A stretch of DNA of 45,031 nucleotides, taken from the NCBI GenBank assembly GCA_001513075.1, contig LFSE01000073.1, positions 1 to 45,031 of the forward strand. Direction: 5' to 3'. Every line of letters starts with the position of its first letter. The stretch's first letter is position 1. Below the pieces are notes generated by a model. It was not told the DNA's origin. It made no database searches and was given only the letters and a program-made list of their open reading frames with translations. Source of the DNA: Clostridiales bacterium DTU074 (GTDB lineage Bacteria; Bacillota; Clostridia; Caldicoprobacterales; Caldicoprobacteraceae). Of this stretch, positions 1 to 8,416 are shown piece by piece. Made by a program: the position numbers and the translations under genes.

Positions 1-24
1 GGTATTTCGTGGTACAATTATATT

Positions 25-111
25 GAGCCATAGTGGGACCCCCTGTATGTTTGGTTTTTTGTTGGATATCTATATCATACAGGATTTCTCACTATGGTTC
101 TATATTTTTTT
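25..111 (+). terminator. Long hairpin followed by a T-run, probable terminator
   Basis: Arms 25-49 and 76-100 are near-perfect inverted repeats (25 nt each, with a mismatch patch of about 3 nt and two G-T wobbles) around a 26-nt AT-rich loop. A T-tract lies at 105-111. It probably ends transcription of a gene upstream of the window. The long arms and large loop are unusual for a simple terminator, so a small palindromic repeat is the alternative. Confidence 0.5.
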
Positions 112-140
112 GGTGTTGCATTTAATTTTACAACGAACCA

Positions 141-149
141 TGCTATAAT
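141..149 (+). promoter_or_regulatory. Extended -10 promoter of pepF
   Basis: The sequence TGCTATAAT matches the extended -10 form (TGN followed by TATAAT). No good -35 hexamer is found at 16-18 bp, as expected for extended -10 promoters. The start point would fall near 156, giving a leader of about 57 nt before pepF. Confidence 0.45.
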
Positions 150-212
150 GTCTTCAAATTACTTCTTGACAACATTAAAATCAGCAAAAATAAGCAATAC
201 GGAGGGATTGAA

Positions 213-2006
213 ATGAAGGTTTTGAGAAACCGGAGCGAGATAGATGAAAAATATAAATGGCGCTTGGAGGATATATATGAAAATGAAGAGCTGTGGGAAG
301 AGGATTTTCAAAGGGTAAAGAAGATGCTTGCTGAAGTTGCCGGCTTTAAAGGCAGGATAAACACAGCTGAAAACCTGTATAAGATCTTAGATTTGAACGA
401 CCGGATAGGCATAAGCCTGGGCAAGATCTTTTCCTATGCCAGGATGAGAAGGGATGAGGATAATACCAACGCCAGGTACCAGGGTTTGACCGACAGGGCC
501 ATGATGCTGAGCATTGAAGCTATGAGCGCCACATCTTTTATTGCTCCTGAAATCTTATCCATTGATGAGCAAAAATTGCGTGCAATGATCTGTGAGAAGG
601 AAGAGCTGAAAATCTATAGACAGTATCTGGAGAATTTGCTGCGGTTTAAGCCCCATGTTCTTTCTCCCGAGGAGGAGAAAATATTGGCTGAAACCGAAAT
701 TTTGGGAGAGTCCATCTCTGATATATATACCATGCTGAATGATGCCGATTTAAGATTTCCGGTTATTAAGGATGAGGAAGGCAATGAGGTGGAACTGACC
801 CACGGCAATTACATAAGCTTTATGCAGAGCAAAGACAGAAGCGTAAGAAAAGTGGCTTTTGACGGGATGTACGATACCTATAAGAAATACATAAATACCT
901 TTGCTTCCACAATGTCCGGAAATGTCAAAAAGGATATCTTCTATGCAAACACCAGAAAGTACAATTCCTCATTGGAGGCTTCTCTGTTTGATGACAATGT
1001 GGATGTCAGCGTTTACAACAATCTGATAGAGACAGTACACGGAAGACTGGGGGCGTTACACAGATATGTGGCTGTAAAAAAGCGGCTTCTGGGTTTGGAT
1101 GAGATGCACATGTACGATCTGTACGTTCCGCTGATAAAGGAATATGACAAGCAGTTTAAGTATGAAGAAGCGATTGATTTGGTGCTGGAAGGGTTAAAAC
1201 CTCTGGGGGACGAGTATGTAAACCTGCTGAAGCAGGGTTTTTCTTCGCGGTGGATCGATGTATACGAGAACAGAGGTAAGACATCGGGTGCGTATTCGTG
1301 GGGAGCGTACGGTGTGCATCCATACGTGCTGCTAAACTTCCAGGGCAAGCTTAATGATGTGTTTACCATCGCCCATGAAATGGGGCATTCGTTGCATACT
1401 TACTATTCAAATGCTGCACAGCCTTACGTATATTCCGGCTACAAGATTATTCTGGCTGAGGTTGCTTCTACCTGCAACGAGGCCATACTTATGGATTATC
1501 TTTTGAAAAATTCCGTTGATAAAAAGGAAAGGCTGTATCTGTTGAATCATTTTCTTGAGGAATTCAGGACCACCGTGTTCAGGCAGGTGATGTTTGCCGA
1601 GTTTGAGAAGATAATTCATGAAATGGCCGAAGGAGGCGAGGCATTGACGGCCGAGGTGCTTAACCAAAAATACTATGAGTTAAACAGGCTTTATTATGGC
1701 AATGAGATGGTGATTGATGAGGGCATTAGCTATGAATGGGCCAGGATTCCCCATTTTTACAGAAGTTTTTATGTGTACAAGTATGCAACTGGTTTTTCCT
1801 CTGCCATAGCCATCTCCCAGATGATTATGAATGAAGGACAGACGGCTGTGGAAAGATACAAGGAATTCTTAAAGAGCGGCAGTTCGGATTATCCGCTGAA
1901 TATCTTGAGGAAAGCCGGTGTGGATCTTACTGTTCCGAAACCGATTGATGATGCACTAGATGTATTTGAGAAACTGCTTGACGAGTTTGAAAAGGAGAGC
2001 CTTTGA
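213..2006 (+). CDS. pepF: Oligoendopeptidase F (M3B family zinc metallopeptidase)
   Basis: Cytoplasmic zinc peptidase that cleaves short and medium peptides, in the M3B family. The 597-residue length is typical of PepF. The zinc site HEMGH is at residues 388-392, and the third zinc ligand is expected in the helix about 25 residues later (region LAEVASTCNEA). An N-terminal helical oligopeptidase F domain precedes the catalytic domain. The ATG start has GGAGGG at 201-206, 6 nt upstream. It is monocistronic here: it has its own extended -10 promoter and is followed by the independent promoter of the fatty acid operon. Substrates cannot be told from the sequence; recycling of peptides, including signal peptides, is the general family role. 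Confidence 0.95.
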   Translation: MKVLRNRSEIDEKYKWRLEDIYENEELWEEDFQRVKKMLAEVAGFKGRINTAENLYKILDLNDRIGISLGKIFSYARMRRDEDNTNARYQGLTDRAMMLSIEAMSATSFIAPEILSIDEQKLRAMICEKEELKIYRQYLENLLRFKPHVLSPEEEKILAETEILGESISDIYTMLNDADLRFPVIKDEEGNEVELTHGNYISFMQSKDRSVRKVAFDGMYDTYKKYINTFASTMSGNVKKDIFYANTRKYNSSLEASLFDDNVDVSVYNNLIETVHGRLGALHRYVAVKKRLLGLDEMHMYDLYVPLIKEYDKQFKYEEAIDLVLEGLKPLGDEYVNLLKQGFSSRWIDVYENRGKTSGAYSWGAYGVHPYVLLNFQGKLNDVFTIAHEMGHSLHTYYSNAAQPYVYSGYKIILAEVASTCNEAILMDYLLKNSVDKKERLYLLNHFLEEFRTTVFRQVMFAEFEKIIHEMAEGGEALTAEVLNQKYYELNRLYYGNEMVIDEGISYEWARIPHFYRSFYVYKYATGFSSAIAISQMIMNEGQTAVERYKEFLKSGSSDYPLNILRKAGVDLTVPKPIDDALDVFEKLLDEFEKESL

Positions 2007-2064
2007 AGCAAAGCTCACTTTTTTGTTACGGAATTCATGGTACAACAAAACATATAAAAAACTA

Positions 2065-2093
2065 TTGCATTCTGTGACAAAGTTATGTATACT
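2065..2093 (+). promoter_or_regulatory. Sigma-A promoter of the fapR operon
   Basis: TTGCAT (2065-2070), a 17-bp spacer and TATACT (2088-2093). The predicted start is near 2100, inside the FapR operator, so repressor and RNA polymerase would compete for the site. Confidence 0.75.
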
Positions 2094-2097
2094 ACTT

Positions 2098-2114
2098 TTA
2101 GTATCTGGTATTAA
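2098..2114 (+). promoter_or_regulatory. FapR operator
   Basis: TTAGTATCTGGTATTAA is an imperfect palindrome that closely matches the known FapR box (TTAGTACCTRGTACTAA type). It starts 4 bp after the -10 box and covers the predicted start point. This indicates that FapR represses its own operon and is released by malonyl-CoA, as established in Bacillus. Confidence 0.78.
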
Positions 2115-2151
2115 TAATAGCTAATCATACATGCTTTGAGGTGATTTATGA

Positions 2152-2721
2152 GTGGCACGTTTGAACCTGCCTAAAAAAGCCAGGCAAAGGGAGCTGATGG
2201 AAAGGCTGAAGGCCGATCCCTTTCTGACCGATGAAGAGTTGAGCGATATATTTCACGTCAGTGTACAGACAATTCGGTTGGATAGGCTTGAACTGGGGAT
2301 CCCCGAGCTGCGGGAGAGGATAAAAAGCGTTGCTGAGAGGAATTATGAAAAACTCCGGGCCATCGGCGGGCAGGAGATTGTGGGTGAACTGATAGAGATA
2401 GAACTGGGTAAAAGCGGTATTTCGATACTGACTCCCACCGAGGATATGGTTTTTGAAAAGACCAAGATTGTGAGGGGACATTATATATATGCTCAGGCCG
2501 AGTCTTTGGCAATTGCAGTTATCGACGCCAAGGTAGCCCTTATAGGCGTGGCCAATATAAAATATAAGAATCCGGTCTACCTGAATGACAAGCTGGTGGC
2601 AAAAGCTGAAGTGGTGCGGCAGAGAGGGAACAAATATTTTGTATGGGTGAAAACAAAGGTCAATTACCAGGAGGCATTCAGAGGAAAATTTATACTGGTT
2701 TCAATGGACGATGAGCAATAG
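2152..2721 (+). CDS. fapR: Transcription factor FapR, malonyl-CoA-responsive repressor
   Basis: Represses fatty acid and phospholipid synthesis genes and is released from DNA by malonyl-CoA or malonyl-ACP. The 189 residues comprise an N-terminal helix-turn-helix of DeoR type (about residues 20-50, with [18 protein letters not shown]) and a C-terminal thioesterase-like hot-dog domain that binds the ligand. The start is GTG at 2152 with GAGGTG at 2138-2143. A nearby ATG at 2148 is out of frame and is rejected. It is first in the operon, with its own operator directly upstream. Its stop lies 10 nt before the plsX start, inside the plsX ribosome binding site, suggesting tight coupling. Confidence 0.96.
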   Translation: MARLNLPKKARQRELMERLKADPFLTDEELSDIFHVSVQTIRLDRLELGIPELRERIKSVAERNYEKLRAIGGQEIVGELIEIELGKSGISILTPTEDMVFEKTKIVRGHYIYAQAESLAIAVIDAKVALIGVANIKYKNPVYLNDKLVAKAEVVRQRGNKYFVWVKTKVNYQEAFRGKFILVSMDDEQ

Positions 2722-2731
2722 GAGGGGTTGC

Positions 2732-3736
2732 ATGAATATCATTGTAGATGCCATGGGCGGTGACAGAGCTCCCGGCGATATTATACAGGGCTGTATTGAT
2801 GCTGTGATGGAATACGATATCTCGCTTACCCTTGTGGGTAACGAGGATGTGATTAGGGGAGAGCTTAAGAACAGGAATGCGCCGGAGAACAGATTTACAA
2901 TTGTACACGCATCCGAGGTTATCGAAGCTGATGAAGCTCCCGTGGCGGCCGTCCGGGGAAAAAAGGATTCATCAATGGTAAAGGGTTTGGAACTGATTCG
3001 ACAGGACCCCAAGGGAGTGTTTGTATCGGCGGGGAATACGGGCGCCCTGATGGCAGGAGGGCTCCTGAAGGTGGGGCGAATAAAGGGAGTTGACCGCCCT
3101 GCCCTTGCACCAGTGATACCCAATTTAGGGCGGGGCACCTTGCTCATCGACGCAGGGGCAAATGCCGAGTGCAAACCTCAGAATCTTGTTCAATTTGCCA
3201 TAATGGGTTCCATATATATGGAAAGGGTTATGCAGCACGACAACCCTACGGTGGGTCTGGTGAATATCGGACAGGAAGAGACAAAGGGAAATGAGCTGAC
3301 CAAGGAGGCATATGCACTTCTTAAGCAGGAGAAGTCCATAAATTTTATCGGAAACGTTGAGCCCCGTGATATACCCCAGGGAGTTGTGGATGTACTGGTG
3401 TGCGATGGTTTTGTAGGGAATGTAATTCTCAAGCTTACCGAGGGGGTAGCTTTTGGTCTGTTCCAGATGTTAAAGGAAGAGCTGACTAAAAATGCTCTAT
3501 CAAAAATCGGGGCGCTGCTTCTCAAGCCGGGCTTTAGAACGATAAAAAACAGGATGGATTATGCAGAACACGGTGGAGCCCCTCTTTTGGGTATAAAAGG
3601 CGGTATTATCAAGGCTCATGGCAGTTCGGACGCAAGAGCGATCAAAAATGCCGTGCGACAGGCTGTTTTGTTTGCCCGGAATAATGTTTTGGAGACCATA
3701 ATGGCCAGCGTTAATCCGTCAGGGGAGGTTAGCTAA
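2732..3736 (+). CDS. plsX: Phosphate acyltransferase PlsX
   Basis: Converts acyl-ACP and phosphate into acyl-phosphate, the acyl donor for PlsY in phosphatidic acid synthesis; it is peripheral to the membrane. The 334 residues begin with the family hallmark DAMGGDRAP. The start is ATG 2732, because AGGAGG at 2720-2725 sits 6 nt upstream; the in-frame ATG at 2711 lies inside fapR and has no ribosome binding site. Later conserved stretches include the GNTGALMAGG region and a C-terminal GAPLLGIKG. The stop and the fabH start share TAATG, so translation is coupled. The fapR-plsX pairing is conserved across Firmicutes. Confidence 0.97.
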   Translation: MNIIVDAMGGDRAPGDIIQGCIDAVMEYDISLTLVGNEDVIRGELKNRNAPENRFTIVHASEVIEADEAPVAAVRGKKDSSMVKGLELIRQDPKGVFVSAGNTGALMAGGLLKVGRIKGVDRPALAPVIPNLGRGTLLIDAGANAECKPQNLVQFAIMGSIYMERVMQHDNPTVGLVNIGQEETKGNELTKEAYALLKQEKSINFIGNVEPRDIPQGVVDVLVCDGFVGNVILKLTEGVAFGLFQMLKEELTKNALSKIGALLLKPGFRTIKNRMDYAEHGGAPLLGIKGGIIKAHGSSDARAIKNAVRQAVLFARNNVLETIMASVNPSGEVS

Positions 3737-4731
3737 TGGTTAGACTGTATCAAAGCGGCATAATTGCTACCGGCAGTTACGTACCTGATACGGTTATTAC
3801 CAATCACGATTTGGAAAAAATTGTTGACACCAGCGATGAATGGATTGTATCAAGGACGGGAATTCGGGAAAGGCGCATTGCGGATAAGGATATGGCAGCT
3901 TCCGACCTGGCCACTAAGGCGGCACAGATGGCCCTACAGGGCTCCGGCCTTACCGCGTCGGAACTGGATATGATCATAGTAGCTACCGTTACTCCCGACA
4001 TGAACTTCCCATCCACTGCCTGTCTTGTACAGAGGAACATAGGTGCGGTAAATGCCTCAGCTTTTGATCTGGAAGCGGCATGTTCTGGCTTTGTATACGG
4101 CTTAATTGTTGCCGCTCAATTTATTGCAACGGGAGCTTGTCGCTATATAATGGTGATCGGCTCCGAATGCTTAAGCAAGTTTGTCAACTGGGAGGACCGT
4201 AACACCTGTGTTCTCTTCGGAGACGGAGCCGGAGCTGTCATATTAGGCCGGGTGGAGGAAGGTTACGGTATTTTATCCCATATTCTGGGGGCCGACGGTA
4301 ATGGGGCAGATTTTCTTACTCTTGGAGCAGGAGGGTCAAGAAATCCGGCTTCCTTTGAAACCGTCGAAAAACAGCTGCATTGCATCCATATGGATGGAAG
4401 CGAGGTATTCAAGTTTGCTGTCCGCATTATGGCTTCCATGGCTGAGGAGGTTGTAAAAAATGCCGGCCTGAGAAAGGAAGAGGTGGATTATCTTATTCCG
4501 CACCAGGCCAACATAAGGATTATAGAAGCAGCCAGGAAGCGGCTGGAACTACCCGAAGATAGGGTATATGTCAATTTGGACAGGTATGGCAATATGTCGG
4601 CAGCATCAATCCCGGTAGCACTGGATGAGGCGGTACGGCAGGGGCGGATCAAGAAGGATGACAATATAGTAATGGTTGGTTTTGGCGCAGGGCTTACCTG
4701 GGCGGCATGTACCATTAAATGGGCTGTTTAA
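3736..4731 (+). CDS. fabH: 3-oxoacyl-ACP synthase III (KAS III)
   Basis: Starts fatty acid synthesis by condensing an acyl-CoA primer with malonyl-ACP. The 331 residues match the usual KAS III length. The triad is complete: Cys116 in AACSG, His256 in PHQAN and Asn286 in GNMSAAS. The N-terminal ATGSYVPD and the C-terminal GFGAGLTWA are family signatures. Primer choice (straight or branched CoA) cannot be read from the sequence. Its ATG overlaps the plsX stop. Many Firmicutes carry an enoyl-ACP reductase gene (fabK) right after fabH; here 160 bp of apparently noncoding DNA follows instead. Confidence 0.97.
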   Translation: MVRLYQSGIIATGSYVPDTVITNHDLEKIVDTSDEWIVSRTGIRERRIADKDMAASDLATKAAQMALQGSGLTASELDMIIVATVTPDMNFPSTACLVQRNIGAVNASAFDLEAACSGFVYGLIVAAQFIATGACRYIMVIGSECLSKFVNWEDRNTCVLFGDGAGAVILGRVEEGYGILSHILGADGNGADFLTLGAGGSRNPASFETVEKQLHCIHMDGSEVFKFAVRIMASMAEEVVKNAGLRKEEVDYLIPHQANIRIIEAARKRLELPEDRVYVNLDRYGNMSAASIPVALDEAVRQGRIKKDDNIVMVGFGAGLTWAACTIKWAV

Positions 4732-4891
4732 ATATGGAGCTGACTTTGAGTTTTATGTCAGGACCGTAGGGCGTGGGGAGAATGGCTTGTCTGACACATG
4801 AGATGGGGTTTCGCCAAAAGTCCTCGCTTTATTATGTGTGGCCTGGTAGCAGAGAGATGCTGTTATAAGGGTCAAATGAGGGAGGATGGAT
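4732..4891 (+). other. Noncoding gap inside the fab operon where fabK often sits
   Basis: These 160 bp separate fabH and fabD in an otherwise tightly packed operon. I see no convincing open frame, promoter or terminator; there is only a fabD ribosome binding site (GGGAGG around 4880-4885) at the end. No recognisable fragment of an enoyl reductase is visible by eye. It may be a deletion scar, an unidentified leader, or simply spacer. Confidence 0.5.
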
Positions 4892-5836
4892 ATGCAACAC
4901 AGGATAGGGTTTATGTTTCCGGGACAGGGAGCCCAATATGTGGGAATGGGCAGGGAATTATACGATTGTTATGATGAGGTAAGGGAATTATTTGATAGAG
5001 CTGATGAAGTCCTGGGAAAAAGCATTAGCCGCATATGTTTTGAAGGTCCTGAAGATGAGCTTGTAAAGACTGAGAACACCCAACCGGCGATATTGCTGGT
5101 TAGCACGGCCGTATTAAAGGTGCTGGCAAAGCACAGCATTAAGCCTGCAATGGCTGCCGGCTTAAGCTTAGGAGAGTACGGAGCTTTGGTGGCGGCAGAT
5201 GCCATCGCTTTTGAAGATGCTCTCCCGCTGGTTATGAAGAGGGGACAGTTTATGCAAAGGACTGTTCCCCTTGGCGAAGGTATGATGGCAGCTGTTTTGG
5301 GCCTTGAGAGGGAGAAAGTTGAAGAATGCTGCAGCATGGCTGGCGATACCGGTGTTGTGGAGCCGGCGAATTACAACTGTCCCGGCCAGATCGTGATATC
5401 GGGGCAGGTAGCTGCTGTTCAGAAGGCATGTGCCATAGCAAAGGATATGGGAGCCAAGCGAACAGTACTGCTGTCAGTCAGTGCACCGTTTCATTGTTCG
5501 CTGCTCAAACCCGCCGGCGAGGAGTTGAAAAAAGAACTGGATAAAATAGATATCAGGGATCCCGAGATTCCCGTTATATCCAATGTGGAAGCTCTGCCCG
5601 CAAGAGATGCCGCCCACATACGCAGACTGCTGGTACAGCAGGTGAGCAGCCCGGTGCGCTGGGAGGACAGCATTCGTTACATGATCAAATGTGGGATTGA
5701 GATATTTATAGAGGTCGGACCGGGGAAAGTGCTAAACGGTTTTCTTAAAAAGATATCCAACAAGGTAAAGGGTTATAATGTTGAAGATTTGAAGTCGCTT
5801 AGGAGAACCATTGAGGAATTGGGAGGGACGCTATGA
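4892..5836 (+). CDS. fabD: Malonyl-CoA:ACP transacylase
   Basis: Moves malonyl from CoA to ACP to feed chain elongation. The 314 residues contain the N-terminal FPGQGAQ motif and catalytic Ser92 in GLSLGE. Many homologues have GHSLGE, so the residue before the serine is Leu here. Catalytic His201 lies in APFHC. These positions match the numbering of the E. coli enzyme. The start is placed at ATG 4892 because the Shine-Dalgarno GGGAGG abuts the earlier in-frame ATG at 4886 with no spacing. The stop overlaps the fabG start by ATGA. Confidence 0.97.
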   Translation: MQHRIGFMFPGQGAQYVGMGRELYDCYDEVRELFDRADEVLGKSISRICFEGPEDELVKTENTQPAILLVSTAVLKVLAKHSIKPAMAAGLSLGEYGALVAADAIAFEDALPLVMKRGQFMQRTVPLGEGMMAAVLGLEREKVEECCSMAGDTGVVEPANYNCPGQIVISGQVAAVQKACAIAKDMGAKRTVLLSVSAPFHCSLLKPAGEELKKELDKIDIRDPEIPVISNVEALPARDAAHIRRLLVQQVSSPVRWEDSIRYMIKCGIEIFIEVGPGKVLNGFLKKISNKVKGYNVEDLKSLRRTIEELGGTL

Positions 5837-6579
5837 TGGATTTAAAGGGGATGACAGCCCTTATTACCGGGGCTTCCCGCGGTATAGGCAGGGCTATCGC
5901 TATATACCTGGCCGAACTTGGGGCGCAGGTGGCCGTGAACTACGCCAGTTCGGAGGAACAGGCCCGTGAGGTGGTGGAGCAAATAAAGAACAGAGGCGGC
6001 AGGGCCATGGCAATTAAAGCTGATGTAGCCAATGTTCGGGATGTGGATAGCATGTTTGAACAAGTTCTGGCTGAATTCGGCGATCTGCATATCCTGGTCA
6101 ACAACGCCGGGATTAATCGGGATGGGCTGCTTATCAGAATGAAGCAGGAAGACTGGGATGCTGTGCTGGAAACCAACTTAAAAGGAGTGTATAACTGTTC
6201 CAAGGAAGCTGCCAGAATTATGATCAAAAAGCGAAGGGGTAAGATAATCAATATTTCCTCGGTAGTAGGAGTAGCGGGTAATGCAGGCCAGTCCAACTAT
6301 GCTGCTGCCAAGGCAGGGATAATAGGTTTTTCAAAGGCGATAGCCCGGGAGCTGGCACCCCGTAATATCCAGGTAAATGTTGTAGCACCCGGTTTTATAA
6401 CCACCGATATGACCGATAAACTGCCCGAAGCGGTGAAGCAGGATATGTTGAACCGGATACCTTTGGGGCGATATGGCAAACCCCAGGAAGTTGCCTATGT
6501 TGTGGGTTTTCTTGCATCCGATAAAAGTCAGTATATAACCGGACAGGTAATTCATGTTGACGGTGGAATGATAATGTAA
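5833..6579 (+). CDS. fabG: 3-oxoacyl-ACP reductase (short-chain dehydrogenase)
   Basis: NADPH-dependent reduction of 3-oxoacyl-ACP to 3-hydroxyacyl-ACP. The 248-residue short-chain dehydrogenase has the nucleotide motif TGASRGIG near residue 13, NNAG, and a catalytic Ser143, Tyr156 and Lys160 (SNYAAAK). The C-terminus HVDGGMIM is typical of FabG. The start is ATG 5833, 6 nt after GGGAGG; an adjacent ATG at 5836 is possible. It overlaps fabD by 4 nt. The context makes FabG, rather than a paralogous dehydrogenase, the firm call. Confidence 0.97.
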   Translation: MMDLKGMTALITGASRGIGRAIAIYLAELGAQVAVNYASSEEQAREVVEQIKNRGGRAMAIKADVANVRDVDSMFEQVLAEFGDLHILVNNAGINRDGLLIRMKQEDWDAVLETNLKGVYNCSKEAARIMIKKRRGKIINISSVVGVAGNAGQSNYAAAKAGIIGFSKAIARELAPRNIQVNVVAPGFITTDMTDKLPEAVKQDMLNRIPLGRYGKPQEVAYVVGFLASDKSQYITGQVIHVDGGMIM

Positions 6580-6607
6580 TATGATTTCTTATATAGCAAT
6601 AATCATA
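6580..6607 (+). other. AU-rich hairpin upstream of acpP
   Basis: The 7-nt arms TATGATT (6580-6586) and AATCATA (6601-6607) are complementary. They lie directly after the fabG stop and before the acpP ribosome binding site. The hairpin is weak and could be chance in AT-rich DNA. Confidence 0.3.
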
Positions 6608-6664
6608 AATTATAGTTGTTGTAACCTTAGGTTGAGCTTGGTGCCGTGAAAGGAGGTGAAGGTG

Positions 6665-6892
6665 ATGATATTTGAGAAGATTAGGGATATTATTGCTGAA
6701 CAGTTGGGAGTGGATCCGGGTGAAGTTACGCCTGAGTCCAGGTTTATTGATGATCTGGGAGCGGATTCTTTGGATATCGTGGAGTTGATAATGGCGTTGG
6801 AAGAGGAGTTTGATATGGAAATTCCCGATGAAGATGCCGAAAAGATTTCAACGGTTGGGGATGTAGTAGAGTACATCAAGGCTCACTCATAA
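6665..6892 (+). CDS. acpP: Acyl carrier protein
   Basis: Carries growing acyl chains on a phosphopantetheine arm attached to Ser35 in the motif GADSLD. It has 75 residues, strongly acidic, as in all type II ACPs. The start is ATG 6665, with AAAGGAGGTG at 6649-6658; in-frame GTG codons at 6656 and 6662 fall within or next to the ribosome binding site and are rejected. It sits between fabG and fabF with longer spacers on both sides (85 and 111 nt) than the other junctions of the operon. Both spacers can form hairpins, which may help set a higher ACP level. Confidence 0.98.
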   Translation: MIFEKIRDIIAEQLGVDPGEVTPESRFIDDLGADSLDIVELIMALEEEFDMEIPDEDAEKISTVGDVVEYIKAHS

Positions 6893-6912
6893 ATTTAATT
6901 CAGGATTATTAC

Positions 6913-6937
6913 GGGTTCCCCAATCTGTGGGGAACCC
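6913..6937 (+). other. GC-rich hairpin between acpP and fabF
   Basis: Perfect 9-bp arms GGGTTCCCC (6913-6921) and GGGGAACCC (6929-6937) enclose a 7-nt loop. No T-run follows, so it is not a standard terminator. Its place just after acpP suggests a 3' stabilising or processing element, or partial attenuation before fabF. Confidence 0.6.
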
Positions 6938-7003
6938 ATATTAATGCGTGGAATAATAGTTGATCATTTCAGTAATGGCTTTATTCGTACTTTGGAGGTG
7001 TTT

Positions 7004-8245
7004 ATGAGTAGCAGGGTTGTTATAACGGGTTTGGGTGCCATTACCCCCATAGGGAACACAGTTGATGAGTTTTGGAATTCCTTGTGCAACGGGCAAAGCG
7101 GAGTGGGCAGAATAACGAAATTTGATGTAAGCGAGTTACCTACTCAGATAGCTGCCTGTGTAAAGGATTTCGATCCTGTCAATTATATGGATAAAAAGGA
7201 AGCCAAGCGAATGGACAGATACACCCAGTTTGCTGTGGCAGCTGCTAATATGGCGATAAAGGATGCAGAGCTGAATCTGGACAAAATCGATAAGGAACGC
7301 TTCGGAATTGTTTTGGGAACGGGTATAGGCGGGATTGAGACCCTGGAGGAACAGTTTGGTGTTATGATGCAGAAGGGGCCGGGAAGGGTGAGTCCATTTC
7401 TTGTCCCAATGATGATTGCAAACATGGCTGCCGGACAGCTTTCGATCTTGGTTGGAGCGAAGGGTATTAACACAACGGTGGTGACGGCCTGTGCCTCAGG
7501 AACTCATGCCATAGGCGAAGCTTTCAATGCCATACGTACCGGTGCGGCCGATGTGGTCATAACCGGCGGAAGTGAAGCGCCAATAACAAGAATTGCGCTG
7601 GCTGGCTTTTGTTCCATGAAGGCCCTGTCTGTCCGCAATGATGATCCGAAAGCTGCTTGCCGTCCTTTTGATCAAGAGCGTGATGGTTTTGTAATGGGTG
7701 AAGGAGCAGGAATACTCATCCTGGAAAGCTATAGGCATGCTGTAAAACGGGGAGCCAGGATTTTAGCTGAAATTGTCGGGTATGGTTCCACGGCCGACGC
7801 GTATCACATTACGGCGCCCGCACCGGATGGAGAAGGCGGAGCCAGGGCAATGCAGCTGGCCTTGGATATGGCCAGGATTTCGCCCGGCGATATTAGCTAC
7901 ATTAATGCCCATGGCACTTCAACACCTTATAATGATAAGTTCGAAACCAAAGCAATTAAGGATGTATTTGGGGAACATGCGTATAAATTGGCCGTTAGCT
8001 CTACCAAATCAATGACGGGGCATCTGCTGGGTGCTGCGGGAGGAGTAGAGGCGATAGCGGTGGTAAAAGCGATTGCTGAACAGTTTGTTCCTCCCACCAT
8101 AAATTATACCTTCCCTGATCCCGAGTGTGATTTGGATTATGTGCCCAATCAGGGGCGGGCTTGGGAAATTGAATATGCCCTATCAAATTCATTCGGTTTC
8201 GGCGGACATAATGCCTGTATACTGGTAAAAAGATACACCGGATAG
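7004..8245 (+). CDS. fabF: 3-oxoacyl-ACP synthase II (KAS II)
   Basis: Elongates acyl-ACP with malonyl-ACP. It has 413 residues, with the Cys-His-His triad at Cys163 (TACASG), His303 (AHGTST) and His340 (TGHLLG), the same numbering as E. coli FabF. The start is ATG 7004 with GGAGGTG at 6994-7000; an in-frame ATG at 6944 would add 20 residues without a ribosome binding site and is rejected. It is the last gene of the fatty acid operon and is followed by a strong terminator at 8283-8306. Confidence 0.97.
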   Translation: MSSRVVITGLGAITPIGNTVDEFWNSLCNGQSGVGRITKFDVSELPTQIAACVKDFDPVNYMDKKEAKRMDRYTQFAVAAANMAIKDAELNLDKIDKERFGIVLGTGIGGIETLEEQFGVMMQKGPGRVSPFLVPMMIANMAAGQLSILVGAKGINTTVVTACASGTHAIGEAFNAIRTGAADVVITGGSEAPITRIALAGFCSMKALSVRNDDPKAACRPFDQERDGFVMGEGAGILILESYRHAVKRGARILAEIVGYGSTADAYHITAPAPDGEGGARAMQLALDMARISPGDISYINAHGTSTPYNDKFETKAIKDVFGEHAYKLAVSSTKSMTGHLLGAAGGVEAIAVVKAIAEQFVPPTINYTFPDPECDLDYVPNQGRAWEIEYALSNSFGFGGHNACILVKRYTG

Positions 8246-8282
8246 CCTGCTTCAGAGTCAAAGACTGGATTCCATACACCCG

Positions 8283-8306
8283 TAGAGCCTAAGGCTCTAT
8301 TTTTTT
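8283..8306 (+). terminator. Rho-independent terminator of the fab operon
   Basis: The stem TAGAGCC (8283-8289) pairs with GGCTCTA (8293-8299), and seven T follow directly. It separates the fab operon from the rnc promoter, which starts 4 bp later. Confidence 0.87.
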
Positions 8307-8309
8307 GGC

Positions 8310-8337
8310 TTGACAAACTGTGGTTCCACAATATAAT
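8310..8337 (+). promoter_or_regulatory. Strong sigma-A promoter of rnc-smc
   Basis: TTGACA (8310-8315), a 16-bp spacer and TATAAT (8332-8337): both boxes are perfect consensus. Predicted start near 8344, giving a leader of about 73 nt before rnc. Confidence 0.85.
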
Positions 8338-8416
8338 CTAGCATAGGAACCGGCCCGGAAAGCAGCAGTTTTTCCTATTGAATAAGAGAGCGCTGAGCAA
8401 GGGAAAGGAGCCATAT

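Noticed and set aside
128-150. LexA-type SOS box before pepF
   Set aside because: Only one half-site (CGAAC) is present, without the matching second half.
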